Assembly (NCBI GenBank): GCA_016125355.1
Contig: WGLX01000012.1
Coordinates: 185,370-249,369 of the forward strand
From: Actinomycetales bacterium
Lineage (GTDB): Bacteria; Actinomycetota; Actinomycetes; S36-B12
Reading direction: 5' to 3'
DNA: 64,000 bases
Below the pieces are notes generated by a model that saw only the letters and a program-made list of their open reading frames with translations, did no database searches and was not told the origin of the DNA. The translations under genes were made by a program, and so were the position numbers. Positions 1 to 7,818 of this stretch are shown here, piece by piece; the first letter of the stretch is position 1, and each line of letters starts with the position of its first letter.

Positions 1-702
1 GCCGGCCACATCGCAGGCGTGCTGCACGGCCGTGAGCTCACCAAGGATCTCCAGCGCGCACTCGAGGCGGCGGTCCTGGTCCGCGAGGAAGAGCGGCGCA
101 GACTGCGCCGAGACCTTCACGATGGGCTCGGGCCTGCTCTGGCGGGCCATGTGCTGCGCCTCGACGTCATAGCGGAGAAGGCCCAACGGCATATGCCCGT
201 CGAGGCTGACGTGACCGCAGTCCAAGTCGATCTGCGAAACACGATCACCGAGGTCCGTCGCGTCGTCGAAGGGCTCAGGCCGCCGGCGCTCGACGAGTTG
301 GGCCTGCTTGGCGCGCTCCGCCAGACCCTGGACCGACTTCTCGCTGGGTCGCCCGTGACGATGACGCTGCACGCCACTCGGCTCCCCGAGCTCCCAGCCG
401 CCGTCGAAGTGGCTGCGTATCGCATCGTGAGCGAAGCGGCAACCAACGTCGTCCGGCACGCCGACGCGTCAACGTGCACCATCACGCTCGAAGTCGTCGA
501 CGACCGGCTACGCATCACCGTTGAGGACGACGGCAAGCGCACCCTCAAACCCGACGGCAACTCCGGAAACGGGTTGCAGACCATGAGGGAACGCGCGGAG
601 GAGCTTCGCGGCTGCCTCAACATCGTCCCCGGCGCCGGGACCACGATCGTCGCCGAGCTTCCCACAGCCTCATTCGCCTCGCGACGAGCCTTCCGCGTAT
701 GA
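1..702 (+). CDS. NarL-family sensor histidine kinase, C-terminal part (5' end outside window)
   Basis: The reading frame is open from the first base, so the sensor/membrane part lies upstream. The visible part holds a HisKA_3 dimerisation helix with the phospho-acceptor His in RRDLHDGLGPALAG (codon at 118-120). It is followed by a HATPase_c domain with an N-box (SEAATNVVRHAD) and a G-box (GNGLQTMRERAEEL). It autophosphorylates on His and passes phosphate to the response regulator encoded next, whose ATG overlaps this stop codon (ATGA). A GTG at 19 is in frame but is probably internal. The signal sensed cannot be told from this fragment. Confidence 0.93.
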   Translation, partial: AGHIAGVLHGRELTKDLQRALEAAVLVREEERRRLRRDLHDGLGPALAGHVLRLDVIAEKAQRHMPVEADVTAVQVDLRNTITEVRRVVEGLRPPALDELGLLGALRQTLDRLLAGSPVTMTLHATRLPELPAAVEVAAYRIVSEAATNVVRHADASTCTITLEVVDDRLRITVEDDGKRTLKPDGNSGNGLQTMRERAEELRGCLNIVPGAGTTIVAELPTASFASRRAFRV

Positions 703-1343
703 CCTCGAAGCCAGTACGCGTTCTCATCGTCGAAGACCACCCCATCTTCGCCGCGGGCCTTGCGGCGCTCTTGGAAACCCACCCGGACATCGTCGTGGTT
801 GGGATCGCAAGCGACGGACCTGAGGCTCTCGAACTCGCCTCACGGCTGAGCGACATCGACGTCGTTCTCATGGACCTCAACCTGCCCTCGATGTCCGGTG
901 TCGAGGTGACCGCGCAACTCGCCACGGGAACGGACCCACCTGTTGTGCTCGTGATCACGATGGTCGATGACGACGACACCGTCATGGCGGCCCTTCGGTC
1001 GGGGGCACGTGGGTACGTCCTGAAGGACGCGACCGGAGATCAGATCGTGTCCGCGATCCGCGCGGTCGCCGACGGGGGCGCGGTGTTTGGGCCGGGAATC
1101 GCAACCCGCGTCCTCGAGCACAGCTCGAGAGGCTCCGCGCCCGGCCCAGCCGACGGGCTGACCGACCGGGAACGCCAGGTCCTCAACCGGATCAAAGTCG
1201 GAGCGAGCAACGCCCAGATCGCCAGGGAGCTCGGCCTGAGCCTCAAGACCGTGCAGAACTATGTCTCCCGGGTCCTCGACAAGCTTCAGGTCACCGACCG
1301 CACCCAGGCGGCACTCAAGGCGAGCGACCCTTCGCAAGGCTGA
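699..1343 (+). CDS. LuxR/NarL-family response regulator
   Basis: A 214-residue protein with an N-terminal receiver domain: the acidic pair sits in VEDHPIF, the phospho-acceptor Asp in VLMDLNLPSMSG, and the Lys in YVLKDATG. A C-terminal LuxR helix-turn-helix follows (LTDRERQVLNRIKVGASN through the SLKTVQNYVSRVLDKL recognition region). The start overlaps the kinase stop by four bases, so the two are translationally coupled and form one two-component system. Targets are unknown. The length is normal for the family. Confidence 0.95.
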   Translation: MTSKPVRVLIVEDHPIFAAGLAALLETHPDIVVVGIASDGPEALELASRLSDIDVVLMDLNLPSMSGVEVTAQLATGTDPPVVLVITMVDDDDTVMAALRSGARGYVLKDATGDQIVSAIRAVADGGAVFGPGIATRVLEHSSRGSAPGPADGLTDRERQVLNRIKVGASNAQIARELGLSLKTVQNYVSRVLDKLQVTDRTQAALKASDPSQG

Positions 1344-1471
1344 GCCATGATGTCGGGGGGTGCGCGGAAGTCGGGGTGTGATGGGGGACCACCGGCAGGA
1401 TTGCGGTAGAGGTCAAGTGCAGGTCGAGACTTCAAGCGGGGCAACGGGAATTACACTATTGTGGTTCCTTC

Positions 1472-1503
1472 GTAACACTGGTCACACTGGTCACTTCTGT
1501 GAC
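1472..1503 (+). promoter_or_regulatory. Four 9-bp-phased GTNAC repeats, MtrA-box-like
   Basis: Four GTNAC pentamers begin at 1472 (GTAAC), 1481 (GTCAC), 1490 (GTCAC) and 1499 (GTGAC), exactly 9 bp apart. The last ends 12 bp before the NlpC/P60 start codon. Tandem 9-bp GTCAC-type repeats are the recognition pattern described for the actinobacterial regulator MtrA, which controls peptidoglycan hydrolase genes. Assigning the site to MtrA is inference. A -10-like TACACT lies just upstream (1452-1457), so bound protein could sit over the early transcribed region. Confidence 0.6.
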
Positions 1504-1514
1504 AGGGTCCGCGC

Positions 1515-2846
1515 GTGTTCCGGCGTCCAGGGGTCCGCGTCCGGTGCCGGCCCGCTCGAGCCAGGGCCGCGTCGGCGGCCGTCGCCGTCGCCGTCATCGC
1601 CTCGGGTGTGGCCCTTGTCGCTCCGGCGGCACAGGCGGAACCGGGGCAGCAGGCACCGCGCGCGGCCTCGAGTTCGCCGTCGCACGCGTCGACCTTCCAG
1701 TCCGTGGGCACGGCGGTGGCGTACGACTCGACGGCGGGTGACGGACCGATCCAGGCGGGGGAGAAGCGCGGGCTGGCCCTGACGGGCCTGCCGGACACGG
1801 CGCATCGCGCCCTGGTCCTGCTGACCGCCCACGATGTGACCGCGCGGGGCCGGATCACGGTTCGAAGCGGCCCGACCGGCGGCGCGATCGCCAAGCTCCG
1901 CTTCCCGGCCCAGGGCAGCAGGTCGACGATCCAGTTGGTGCCGGTCGCGGGCGGGCAGATGTTCGTCAAGGCCGCCAAGCGCTCGGCCGTCGACGTCAAG
2001 GTCAACCTGCTGGGGTATGACGTGGGTGCGATCCCCGCCACGGCGAAGGGTCGCCCCGCCGTGGCCGTGAGTCACGGCGCCTGGGCTGCGGGCGCGACCC
2101 AGAGCGTGCGCCTGGCGCACCGCTACGGAACTCCGGGCCGGAAGAAGCTCGTCGCCGCCCTGCTGCGGATCACGACGCGCAGGGCCGCGGCCGCCGGCGG
2201 CATCCAGGTCGCCCCGACCGACGCGACGTCGAGCGCGGTCGCGCCGATCCTGCCCGGACAGAAGACCTCGACGATCGCGTTGGTGCCGACCGCGCCGACG
2301 GGCGACCTCGAGCTTGCCGCCACGGTGGACGCGCACGTCCGCGTGGAGCTGATCGGCTACGTCGCCGACTCCGACGGCCCCACCCCGTCGGCCCCGTCGC
2401 CAGCCGGCTCCGCTGCTGGCGCCCCGGCACCGCAGGAGGTCGCCCCCGCGGGTGCAGCGGCCGTTGCCGTCCAGTACGCCCTGTCGAAGGTCGGCGACCG
2501 GTACGTCGCCGGGGCGGCCGGCCCCGATGCGTTCGACTGCTCGGGCCTGACCATGGCGGCCTGGGCCGCGGCGGGCGTGAGCCTTGCGCACCTGAGCTAC
2601 AGCCAGTTCGACCAGACGCAGCACATCTCGCTCGGCGACATCCAGCCTGGCGACCTGCTGTTCTACCTGGGAAGCGGCGTCCATCACGTCACCATCTACG
2701 TCGGCAATGGGCAGATGGTCAACGCGGCCAATCCCGGGGCGGGCGTCGTCCTCAGCTCGGTGGACGAGCCGTGGGACGTCCAGCACCTCACCGGAGTCGG
2801 ACGGGTCATCGCGGCGCCGGACCTGACCGACACGCCCCCGTCGTAG
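1515..2846 (+). CDS. Secreted NlpC/P60-family peptidoglycan hydrolase
   Basis: A 443-residue protein. A basic N-terminus and a hydrophobic Ala/Val stretch ending in AQA form a Sec signal peptide. The middle ~270 residues form an Ala/Val-rich region without recognised motif, ending in a Pro/Ser/Ala linker near residue 290. The C-terminal NlpC/P60 domain carries the catalytic Cys342 in FDCSGL, His391 in HHVTIYVG and the third polar residue Asn403 in VNAAN. It probably cleaves stem-peptide bonds outside the membrane during growth or division. GTG at 1515 is the only sensible start, because an in-frame stop lies at 1500-1502. No clear ribosome-binding site is visible. The upstream GTNAC array suggests MtrA control. 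Confidence 0.9.
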   Translation: MFRRPGVRVRCRPARARAASAAVAVAVIASGVALVAPAAQAEPGQQAPRAASSSPSHASTFQSVGTAVAYDSTAGDGPIQAGEKRGLALTGLPDTAHRALVLLTAHDVTARGRITVRSGPTGGAIAKLRFPAQGSRSTIQLVPVAGGQMFVKAAKRSAVDVKVNLLGYDVGAIPATAKGRPAVAVSHGAWAAGATQSVRLAHRYGTPGRKKLVAALLRITTRRAAAAGGIQVAPTDATSSAVAPILPGQKTSTIALVPTAPTGDLELAATVDAHVRVELIGYVADSDGPTPSAPSPAGSAAGAPAPQEVAPAGAAAVAVQYALSKVGDRYVAGAAGPDAFDCSGLTMAAWAAAGVSLAHLSYSQFDQTQHISLGDIQPGDLLFYLGSGVHHVTIYVGNGQMVNAANPGAGVVLSSVDEPWDVQHLTGVGRVIAAPDLTDTPPS

Positions 2847-2881
2847 TCCTCGGACCAGTGAGTCGCCGGCCGGTGTGCCGG

Positions 2882-3016
2882 TCAGTCGATGCCGAGTTCC
2901 TTGGCGCGGTGCTTGAACTCCGCGACCTGGCGGTAGTCGACCGCAGGGCGCGGGAGACCTCGCCGATCCAGGTACTGCTGGGCGGAGCGCCCGCAGTTCC
3001 GCATGACCTTCATCAT
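2882..3016 (-). CDS. Small hypothetical protein (44 aa)
   Basis: A short frame with strong high-GC third-position bias, reading MMKVMRNCGR to the end KHRAKELGID. It lies 30 bp downstream of the GNAT gene on the same strand, so it could be the last cistron of that run. The frame is closed by a stop just upstream of its start, so it is not an extension of the GNAT protein. A GGAG lies about 12 bases before the ATG. No family recognised; it looks like a small helical protein. It is supported only by codon bias and context. Confidence 0.45.
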   Translation of the reverse strand: MMKVMRNCGRSAQQYLDRRGLPRPAVDYRQVAEFKHRAKELGID

Positions 3017-3046
3017 GGAATCGGTCAAGCTCCGGTCGGTCGATCA

Positions 3047-3598
3047 TCAGCCGAGCGGGATGCGCCAGCGGTACGCGCGCCCGCCGCCGATGCGCTGAGG
3101 GAGGGTCACCGACTTGCCCCGGACCCCGCCATTGCGTTCCACGACGCGCTGCGACGCGTCGTTGTCCACGTCGGTGACGATCAGCACCTCGCTCAACCCC
3201 TGTTCCCGCGCCAGGTGCAGCATCAGCGCCAGCGCCCTAGTGGCGTAGCCGCGGCCTCGTCGCCACTCCACCGTCCCGAATCCGATGTGTCCGGGCACGT
3301 CCTCGGGGAGCGCCTCTCCCGGTGCGGGCCAGCGAAGGTCGATGCTGCCCGCGAACTCCCCGTCCCACATCCACCGGAAGATCGCCGGCAGTGCCGACGC
3401 GGTCGTGCCGTCGGCGAGGAACCGGATGCCGGAGCGCGAGCGGTCCGCCAGGCGGGAGAGCACCGCCCCGCGGTCGCGGTCCGCCATGGCCAGGAGGTTC
3501 TCCGCGGAACCGAACAACACGCGGTCGCCCATCCAGCCACGGCGGACGGCGTCGAGGTACCCGTCCAGCAGCTCGAGCGAGGGGGCGCGTAGGTCCAC
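3047..3598 (-). CDS. GNAT-family N-acetyltransferase
   Basis: 183 residues with the GNAT fold. The acetyl-CoA-binding motif A is visible as RRGRGYATRALALML around residues 113-127, followed by the motif B-like segment VTDVDNDASQRVVERNGG. It transfers an acetyl group to an amine; the substrate is unknown. It starts with GTG seven bases after the cyclopropane synthase stop and is probably cotranscribed with it. An AGGAGGG lies unusually far (about 13 bases) upstream of the start. Confidence 0.88.
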   Translation of the reverse strand: MDLRAPSLELLDGYLDAVRRGWMGDRVLFGSAENLLAMADRDRGAVLSRLADRSRSGIRFLADGTTASALPAIFRWMWDGEFAGSIDLRWPAPGEALPEDVPGHIGFGTVEWRRGRGYATRALALMLHLAREQGLSEVLIVTDVDNDASQRVVERNGGVRGKSVTLPQRIGGGRAYRWRIPLG

Positions 3599-3605
3599 GG
3601 CGGCC

Positions 3606-4967
3606 TTATCCCTCCTGCAGCCACGCGCCTCGGGTCAGGGGCAGCCTGCTCGCGCCACCGTCGCCCTGTCGCACGGCGAGCACCTGGTGGATGGTCAGGT
3701 GTCCCCGTTCGAAGGCCAGGACGCAGGCGGCCAGGTAGAGCAGCCACGTGCGGGCGCGCGCCTCCCCGACGCTCGCCACGGCTGCCGGCCACTCGCGCTG
3801 CAGGTTCGCCGTCCACGCGCGCAGCGTGAGCGCGTAGTGCTCGCGAAGGGCCTCGACGTCGCGCACCTCGAACCCGACATGCTCCATGGCGTCCAGGGTC
3901 GACGAGAGGGGGAGCACCTCGCCGTCCGGGAAGATGTAGCTGTCGATGAACCCCGGCCTGCCCTTCGCCGGCGGCGGCAGGGCCCGCACGGAGGCGATGG
4001 CGTGGTTGAGCAGCCGACCACCGGGCCGAAGGGCGTCGAAGAGGATCTCGACGTACTCCTGCATGCGTGACTGGCCAACGTGCTCGGCCATCCCCACGCT
4101 GGAGATCACGTCGAACGGGCCGCCCACGACCTCGCGATAGTCCTGCAGCCGGATTTCGACGACGTCGCCGACTCCCGCGGCATCGACGCGCTGGCGCGCG
4201 AGGTCGGCCTGCTCGGCGCTGACCGTGATGCCGACGACGTGCGCTCCGTAGTGCTCCGCGGCATGGATAGCCAGTGACCCCCAGCCGCAGCCGACGTCGA
4301 GCATCCGCATGCCGGGCTTCAGGCCCAGCTTGCGGCAGATGAGGTCGAGCTTGGCCCGTTGTGCGTCGTCGACGGAGAAGGTGGCCGATGGCGGTTGCGC
4401 CCAGTAGGCGCACGAGTAGACCATCGTGGGGCCGAGAACCAGTCGGTAGAAGTCGTTGCCGACGTCGTAGTGGTGCGACACCGACGCGGCGTCGCGCGCC
4501 TTGCTGTGCAGAACCCCTCGGCGCCGACGCACCTCCTCAGCGGGCGGCTCCGGTGGCAGTCCCAGCGCCCCGAGGCGAGAGGCGGCGCGAACCGCCCCCC
4601 ATCGCTCTCGCCAGCCAAGGCCGATCGCCGAATGGTGGGCCACCTGGTCGATCACGTCCGGCAGGTTGAGGATGGCGAAGATGTCACCGTCGAAGTCGAT
4701 GTCGCCCGACACGTAGCCCCGGACGAGGCCCAGCTCGTTGGGGGACCACAGGAGGCGGCGCAGTGCTCGCGGCGACCGGAACACGATGCAGGCCGGGGCC
4801 GTGGCTTCGCCGGCGGAAGAGCCGTCCCAGCACTCCAGGCGCAGGGGAAGGTGGCCGCCCACGGCGGTCTCGAGGATCTGCAGGACGTCTGCGGCCGCGC
4901 CCCCGTCCCTCGCGGCGGTGAGCGGTGCTGCGGCTGATCCCTGCGCTTCACGATGCGGGGCTGACAT
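3606..4967 (-). CDS. Cyclopropane-fatty-acyl-phospholipid synthase
   Basis: A 453-residue SAM-dependent methyltransferase of the CFA/mycolic-acid-cyclopropane family. It adds a methylene group from SAM across the double bond of membrane phospholipid acyl chains. The SAM-binding motif I is LDVGCGWGSLAIHA, preceded by the typical HYDVGNDFY segment. A downstream GFIDSYIFPDGE segment and the C-terminal helical region also match the family. ATG at 4967 is preferred because GGAGGG sits seven bases before it; a GTG at 4991 is possible. It lies downstream of a glycosyltransferase and upstream of the GNAT gene, which suggests lipid or membrane modification. Confidence 0.93.
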   Translation of the reverse strand: MSAPHREAQGSAAAPLTAARDGGAAADVLQILETAVGGHLPLRLECWDGSSAGEATAPACIVFRSPRALRRLLWSPNELGLVRGYVSGDIDFDGDIFAILNLPDVIDQVAHHSAIGLGWRERWGAVRAASRLGALGLPPEPPAEEVRRRRGVLHSKARDAASVSHHYDVGNDFYRLVLGPTMVYSCAYWAQPPSATFSVDDAQRAKLDLICRKLGLKPGMRMLDVGCGWGSLAIHAAEHYGAHVVGITVSAEQADLARQRVDAAGVGDVVEIRLQDYREVVGGPFDVISSVGMAEHVGQSRMQEYVEILFDALRPGGRLLNHAIASVRALPPPAKGRPGFIDSYIFPDGEVLPLSSTLDAMEHVGFEVRDVEALREHYALTLRAWTANLQREWPAAVASVGEARARTWLLYLAACVLAFERGHLTIHQVLAVRQGDGGASRLPLTRGAWLQEG

Positions 4968-5079
4968 GTCATGCCCTCCGATCGACGCCACCCGGGTGTC
5001 GCACAGGGCACGACGCTCGGCGGCGAACGGCTTCAGCCACTCACGCTAGACACGCCTCGATCAGCGCGTCAATCAACGG

Positions 5080-6192
5080 TCATGGCCGCAGCGCGGAGGG
5101 AGTCGGCTGGATCTCGCCGTCAGACAGCAATGCCTCGATGCGATCGGCCCCACGACTGGCGCCCGGCATGGCCCGGATCTCGGCTCCGAGCCGTGCGGCC
5201 GCCTCGCGATGCGGACCGTCGGCCAGCAGCTGCCGGATGACGGGTCGGAGGTCGTCGGCACTCGCCTTCTTGCCGACGACGCGACCCGCGCCGGTGGCCG
5301 CGACGGTTCGGGCCACCAGGGGCTGGTCGAGCAGGGGGTGCATGGGCATCAGGACGAGGTGCAGGTCGTGGGCCAGTGCCTGCATGGTCGTGCCATGCCC
5401 GCCGTGGCCGACCACGAGGGACGCTCGCGGCATGAGTTCCGCGTGCGGCACGAAGCGGTGCACCTCCGCGTTGGCCGGGGCGCGCAGCTCGTCCGGGTCG
5501 ACCACCGGTCCGGTGGTGACGACCACGCGCGCATCGAGATCCGCGCACGCGTCCATGATCGCCTGCAGGCATCGGGTCATCCCCGCGAAGTGGAACGTGC
5601 TCAGGCTGACCAGCACCATCGGCTCCGAGTCCACCGGCGGCGAGAACGGCGCAACCGGTCCGACGTACGTCAGTCCGGGTCGTCCGCTGGCGGGATCGAG
5701 TGACGGCAGGGCCGTGACCAGGCGGAGGCGGGCACTCTCGAGGGCGCGGCGGGGGTGCAGTCTCTTCATCCGCATGGCCATCCCCATCGGCCCCTTCATC
5801 CAGCCGCCCGTGAGGTAGGCGTCGTAGAGGTGCTCGAGGACGACGTAGCGGACACCCGCCCGCCGAAGCTGGTCCATGACGCCGAACAGCAGGCAGTCGA
5901 CCACGACGACGTCGGCGGGGAGTTCGGCAAGCGCGGCCAGCACGTCGCTGCCGAGCTCGCGGTCCCCGAACATGGCGATGGTCGACGGGACGGAGTTGGC
6001 CTCGATGCCGGAGAAGTCACGGGCGCGGGGCGTCGGCACCATGTCGACGCCCGCGGCCTCCAGCGCGGCGCGCTGGCGCCGATGGCCTGCGAAGCGGACG
6101 GCGTGCCCGCGTGCCTTCAGCTCCTTGGCGATGCCCAGGGCCGGAGGCAGGTTGCCTCCGCCGTCCCACGTCACGAACAGGATCTCAGCCAC
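5080..6192 (-). CDS. UGT-like (GT1/MGT) glycosyltransferase
   Basis: 370 residues in two Rossmann-like halves (GT-B fold). The N-terminus WDGGGNLPPALGIAKELKAR is the acceptor-side P-loop-like motif of macrolide/flavonoid glycosyltransferases. The C-terminal donor site contains FVPHAELMPRASLVVGHGGH, the His/Gly-rich nucleotide-sugar pocket. It likely transfers a sugar from an NDP-sugar to a lipid or small hydrophobic acceptor. The GTG start has AAGGAG upstream. It lies 24 bp after a TetR gene on the same strand, so it is probably the main target of that repressor. Confidence 0.88.
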   Translation of the reverse strand: MAEILFVTWDGGGNLPPALGIAKELKARGHAVRFAGHRRQRAALEAAGVDMVPTPRARDFSGIEANSVPSTIAMFGDRELGSDVLAALAELPADVVVVDCLLFGVMDQLRRAGVRYVVLEHLYDAYLTGGWMKGPMGMAMRMKRLHPRRALESARLRLVTALPSLDPASGRPGLTYVGPVAPFSPPVDSEPMVLVSLSTFHFAGMTRCLQAIMDACADLDARVVVTTGPVVDPDELRAPANAEVHRFVPHAELMPRASLVVGHGGHGTTMQALAHDLHLVLMPMHPLLDQPLVARTVAATGAGRVVGKKASADDLRPVIRQLLADGPHREAAARLGAEIRAMPGASRGADRIEALLSDGEIQPTPSALRP

Positions 6193-6216
6193 GGGTGGCT
6201 CCTTCCGGCCGTCGAG

Positions 6217-6804
6217 TCAGGTCATGGGCACGCCCAGCACGCGCTGGACGAGGTGGCGCATCTGGCGCTCGGTGCGATCGCGGCCCATCCGGCGGTCGCG
6301 TCGGAGCAGCTTCCAGGTGTAGACATCGGTCGCGACGACGAGGAGGTTGGCCAGCTCCTCGTGGTCGGCGGCCGCGGTGAGGTACGGGGCGAAGACCTCC
6401 TGCACCCAGGCGCGGTGCATGGACTTGCCCTCGGTGGTGACGCGCGCCATCAGCGGCTGATGACCCTCCTGGGCGAGCATCAGCAACGACGAGTCCCCGC
6501 GAAGCTCGTAGTGGTCGACGATCACGCGAACGGCGGCATCCACGTCGCCGACCGGTGCGCGACGCTCCTCCAGCACGGCGTCGCGCGCGCGTTCGAAGGC
6601 CGCCTCCTCGAGCCCGGACCTGCTGCCGAAGTGCCGCAGGACCGTCTGCACGCTGACCTCCGCCCGGGCCGCAATGTCATCGAGTCCGACCTCAGGGACC
6701 GGGCGCTCCCCATACATCGAGACGCAGGACTCGATGATCCTGCTGCGGGTCTCCTCGACGGCGCGTGCCCGCGCCGTCATCGTGTAGCTGCGTGTCGTCT
6801 CCAT
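6217..6804 (-). CDS. TetR-family transcriptional regulator
   Basis: 195 residues with an N-terminal TetR helix-turn-helix (VGLDDIAARAEVSVQTVLRHFGS) and a helical ligand-binding domain. ATG at 6804 is chosen over an in-frame start at 6885 because the extra N-terminus would span the palindromic operator 28 bp upstream. It is the first gene of a leftward run with the glycosyltransferase and CFA synthase. Autoregulation through the palindrome at 6832-6859 is likely; the ligand is unknown. Confidence 0.9.
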   Translation of the reverse strand: METTRSYTMTARARAVEETRSRIIESCVSMYGERPVPEVGLDDIAARAEVSVQTVLRHFGSRSGLEEAAFERARDAVLEERRAPVGDVDAAVRVIVDHYELRGDSSLLMLAQEGHQPLMARVTTEGKSMHRAWVQEVFAPYLTAAADHEELANLLVVATDVYTWKLLRRDRRMGRDRTERQMRHLVQRVLGVPMT

Positions 6805-6831
6805 AGCGGCACCAGTGCACACCAAGGCACA

Positions 6832-6859
6832 ATTCGTGTCAATAGTAATTGACACGAAT
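6832..6859. promoter_or_regulatory. 28-bp palindromic operator upstream of the TetR gene
   Basis: Two perfect 12-bp arms (ATTCGTGTCAAT and its complement) flank a 4-bp centre (AGTA). The site begins 28 bp upstream of the TetR start codon and is AT-rich against its surroundings. Size and position fit a TetR-dimer operator covering the promoter. Binding by the adjacent TetR is inferred from position only. Confidence 0.75.
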
Positions 6860-6968
6860 ATGTGGCGTCGACGCTCGGTCGGCACCCGGTCATGTATGCG
6901 AGCTCGATTCCTGGGTAGTCACAGGTCATGGGCCTGAGCCGCGGGCCCGCCAGGGAAGGAAGTCTGAT

Positions 6969-7176
6969 ATGCCTGAGACTGCCGTTCGCGACAAGAACGA
7001 CGACCTGCTCAACGTGGCGCTCCTCACTGCACAACGTCTGGATGCCCGAGGAGTACATCCAGGACGCGCAGAAGGACGGTGATGAGGAGCTCGAGCGGTG
7101 GTTCCGCCGGGTTCAGGAGAGCGACCAGAAGGCCGGCGGCCAGGGGAAGAAGATGCTGATGTCGCGGCTCGGCTAG
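6969..7176 (+). pseudogene. Small conserved protein gene with an apparent frameshift
   Basis: Two overlapping frames together make one protein of about 68 residues. The first (from ATG 6969, with AGGAAG upstream) reads MPETAVRDKNDDLLNVA. The second continues as SSLHNVWMPEEYIQDAQKDG and ends at 7176 with MLMSRLG. The combined protein resembles a known small family of the form DK.YDLISVLYH.LQ...YIQDA...GD.EL..FF..VQ..D. Aligned to that pattern, the switch needs one base removed or two added near 7017-7025. It may be a real frameshift mutation, an assembly error or, less likely, recoding. Upstream to 6860 is intergenic. Confidence 0.65.
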
Positions 7177-7200
7177 GGCCGCCGGGCGCCGGAATGCACG

Positions 7201-7244
7201 CGTATCAGGTTTTAGAGTGACTACTCACTCCAAAACCTGATACG
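7201..7244. promoter_or_regulatory. 44-bp near-perfect palindromic operator of the TetR-SDR operon
   Basis: Twenty of 22 base pairs are symmetric across the 44-bp site. The outer arms are CGTATCAGGTTTT and its complement. The inner part is a GAGTGA/TCACTC pair around CTAC, which is itself a typical TetR-type operator core. It ends eight bases before the ATG of the TetR gene at 7253, so bound repressor would block transcription start or the 5' leader. Binding by that TetR is inferred. Confidence 0.8.
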
Positions 7245-7252
7245 GTGCTGCC

Positions 7253-7807
7253 ATGATCAGGCCGCTGAAGCATGAGCCCGCCGACATCCTCGCGGCCGCG
7301 CTCACGGTCATCTACACCGACGGCGTCGGCGCCTCCACCGCCAAGGTGGCAGCCGCTGCGGGGGTGTCGAACGGCACCCTGTTCAACCAGTTCCCCACGA
7401 AGCAGGCGCTCATCGACGCGCTGTACCTCTCCATCAAGACGGACCTGGCCGACGCCGTCGGCGCGCTCGACCCTGACGAGCCGCTGAAGGCCCGCATGCG
7501 CCAGGTCTGGGACCGGTGGCTGGCGTGGGCACGCGCCAACCCCGAGGCGCACGCCGTCAGCAACCTGCTGCATGACTCCGACCTGGTCAGCGGGGAGGCC
7601 GTCGCGGCGGGCTACGAGATCACGAGCGCGGCGACAGGTCTGCTGGTCGAGGCCCAGGAGGCGGGCCTGCTCGTCGGCCTTCCGCTGGACTACCTCGGGG
7701 CGCTGACCGTCGACCATCTCGACGCCGCCGTGTCCGCCGGACTCGACGACCGCCAAGCCGGGGTCGCCTTCGACGTCCTCTGGCGCGGCCTGACCACAAC
7801 CACGTGA
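7253..7807 (+). CDS. TetR-family transcriptional regulator
   Basis: 184 residues. The N-terminal HTH reads STAKVAAAAGVSNGTLFNQFPTK, followed by an all-helical C-terminal domain. It precedes an SDR gene with an 11-bp gap, so the two likely form one operon repressed through the 44-bp palindrome immediately upstream. The inducer may be a substrate of the SDR, which is inference. Length and domain layout are normal for the family. Confidence 0.92.
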   Translation: MIRPLKHEPADILAAALTVIYTDGVGASTAKVAAAAGVSNGTLFNQFPTKQALIDALYLSIKTDLADAVGALDPDEPLKARMRQVWDRWLAWARANPEAHAVSNLLHDSDLVSGEAVAAGYEITSAATGLLVEAQEAGLLVGLPLDYLGALTVDHLDAAVSAGLDDRQAGVAFDVLWRGLTTTT

Positions 7808-7818
7808 AGGAGCTCCCA

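Noticed and set aside
1343..1515. A c-di-AMP (ydaO-type) or other riboswitch before the cell-wall hydrolase
   Set aside because: The leader is too short and the conserved elements are not visible; the GTNAC array explains the region better.
1491..3047. A 518-codon minus-strand frame
   Set aside because: It lies opposite the NlpC/P60 gene, which has a signal peptide and catalytic residues. The antisense translation is Arg/Gly low-complexity.
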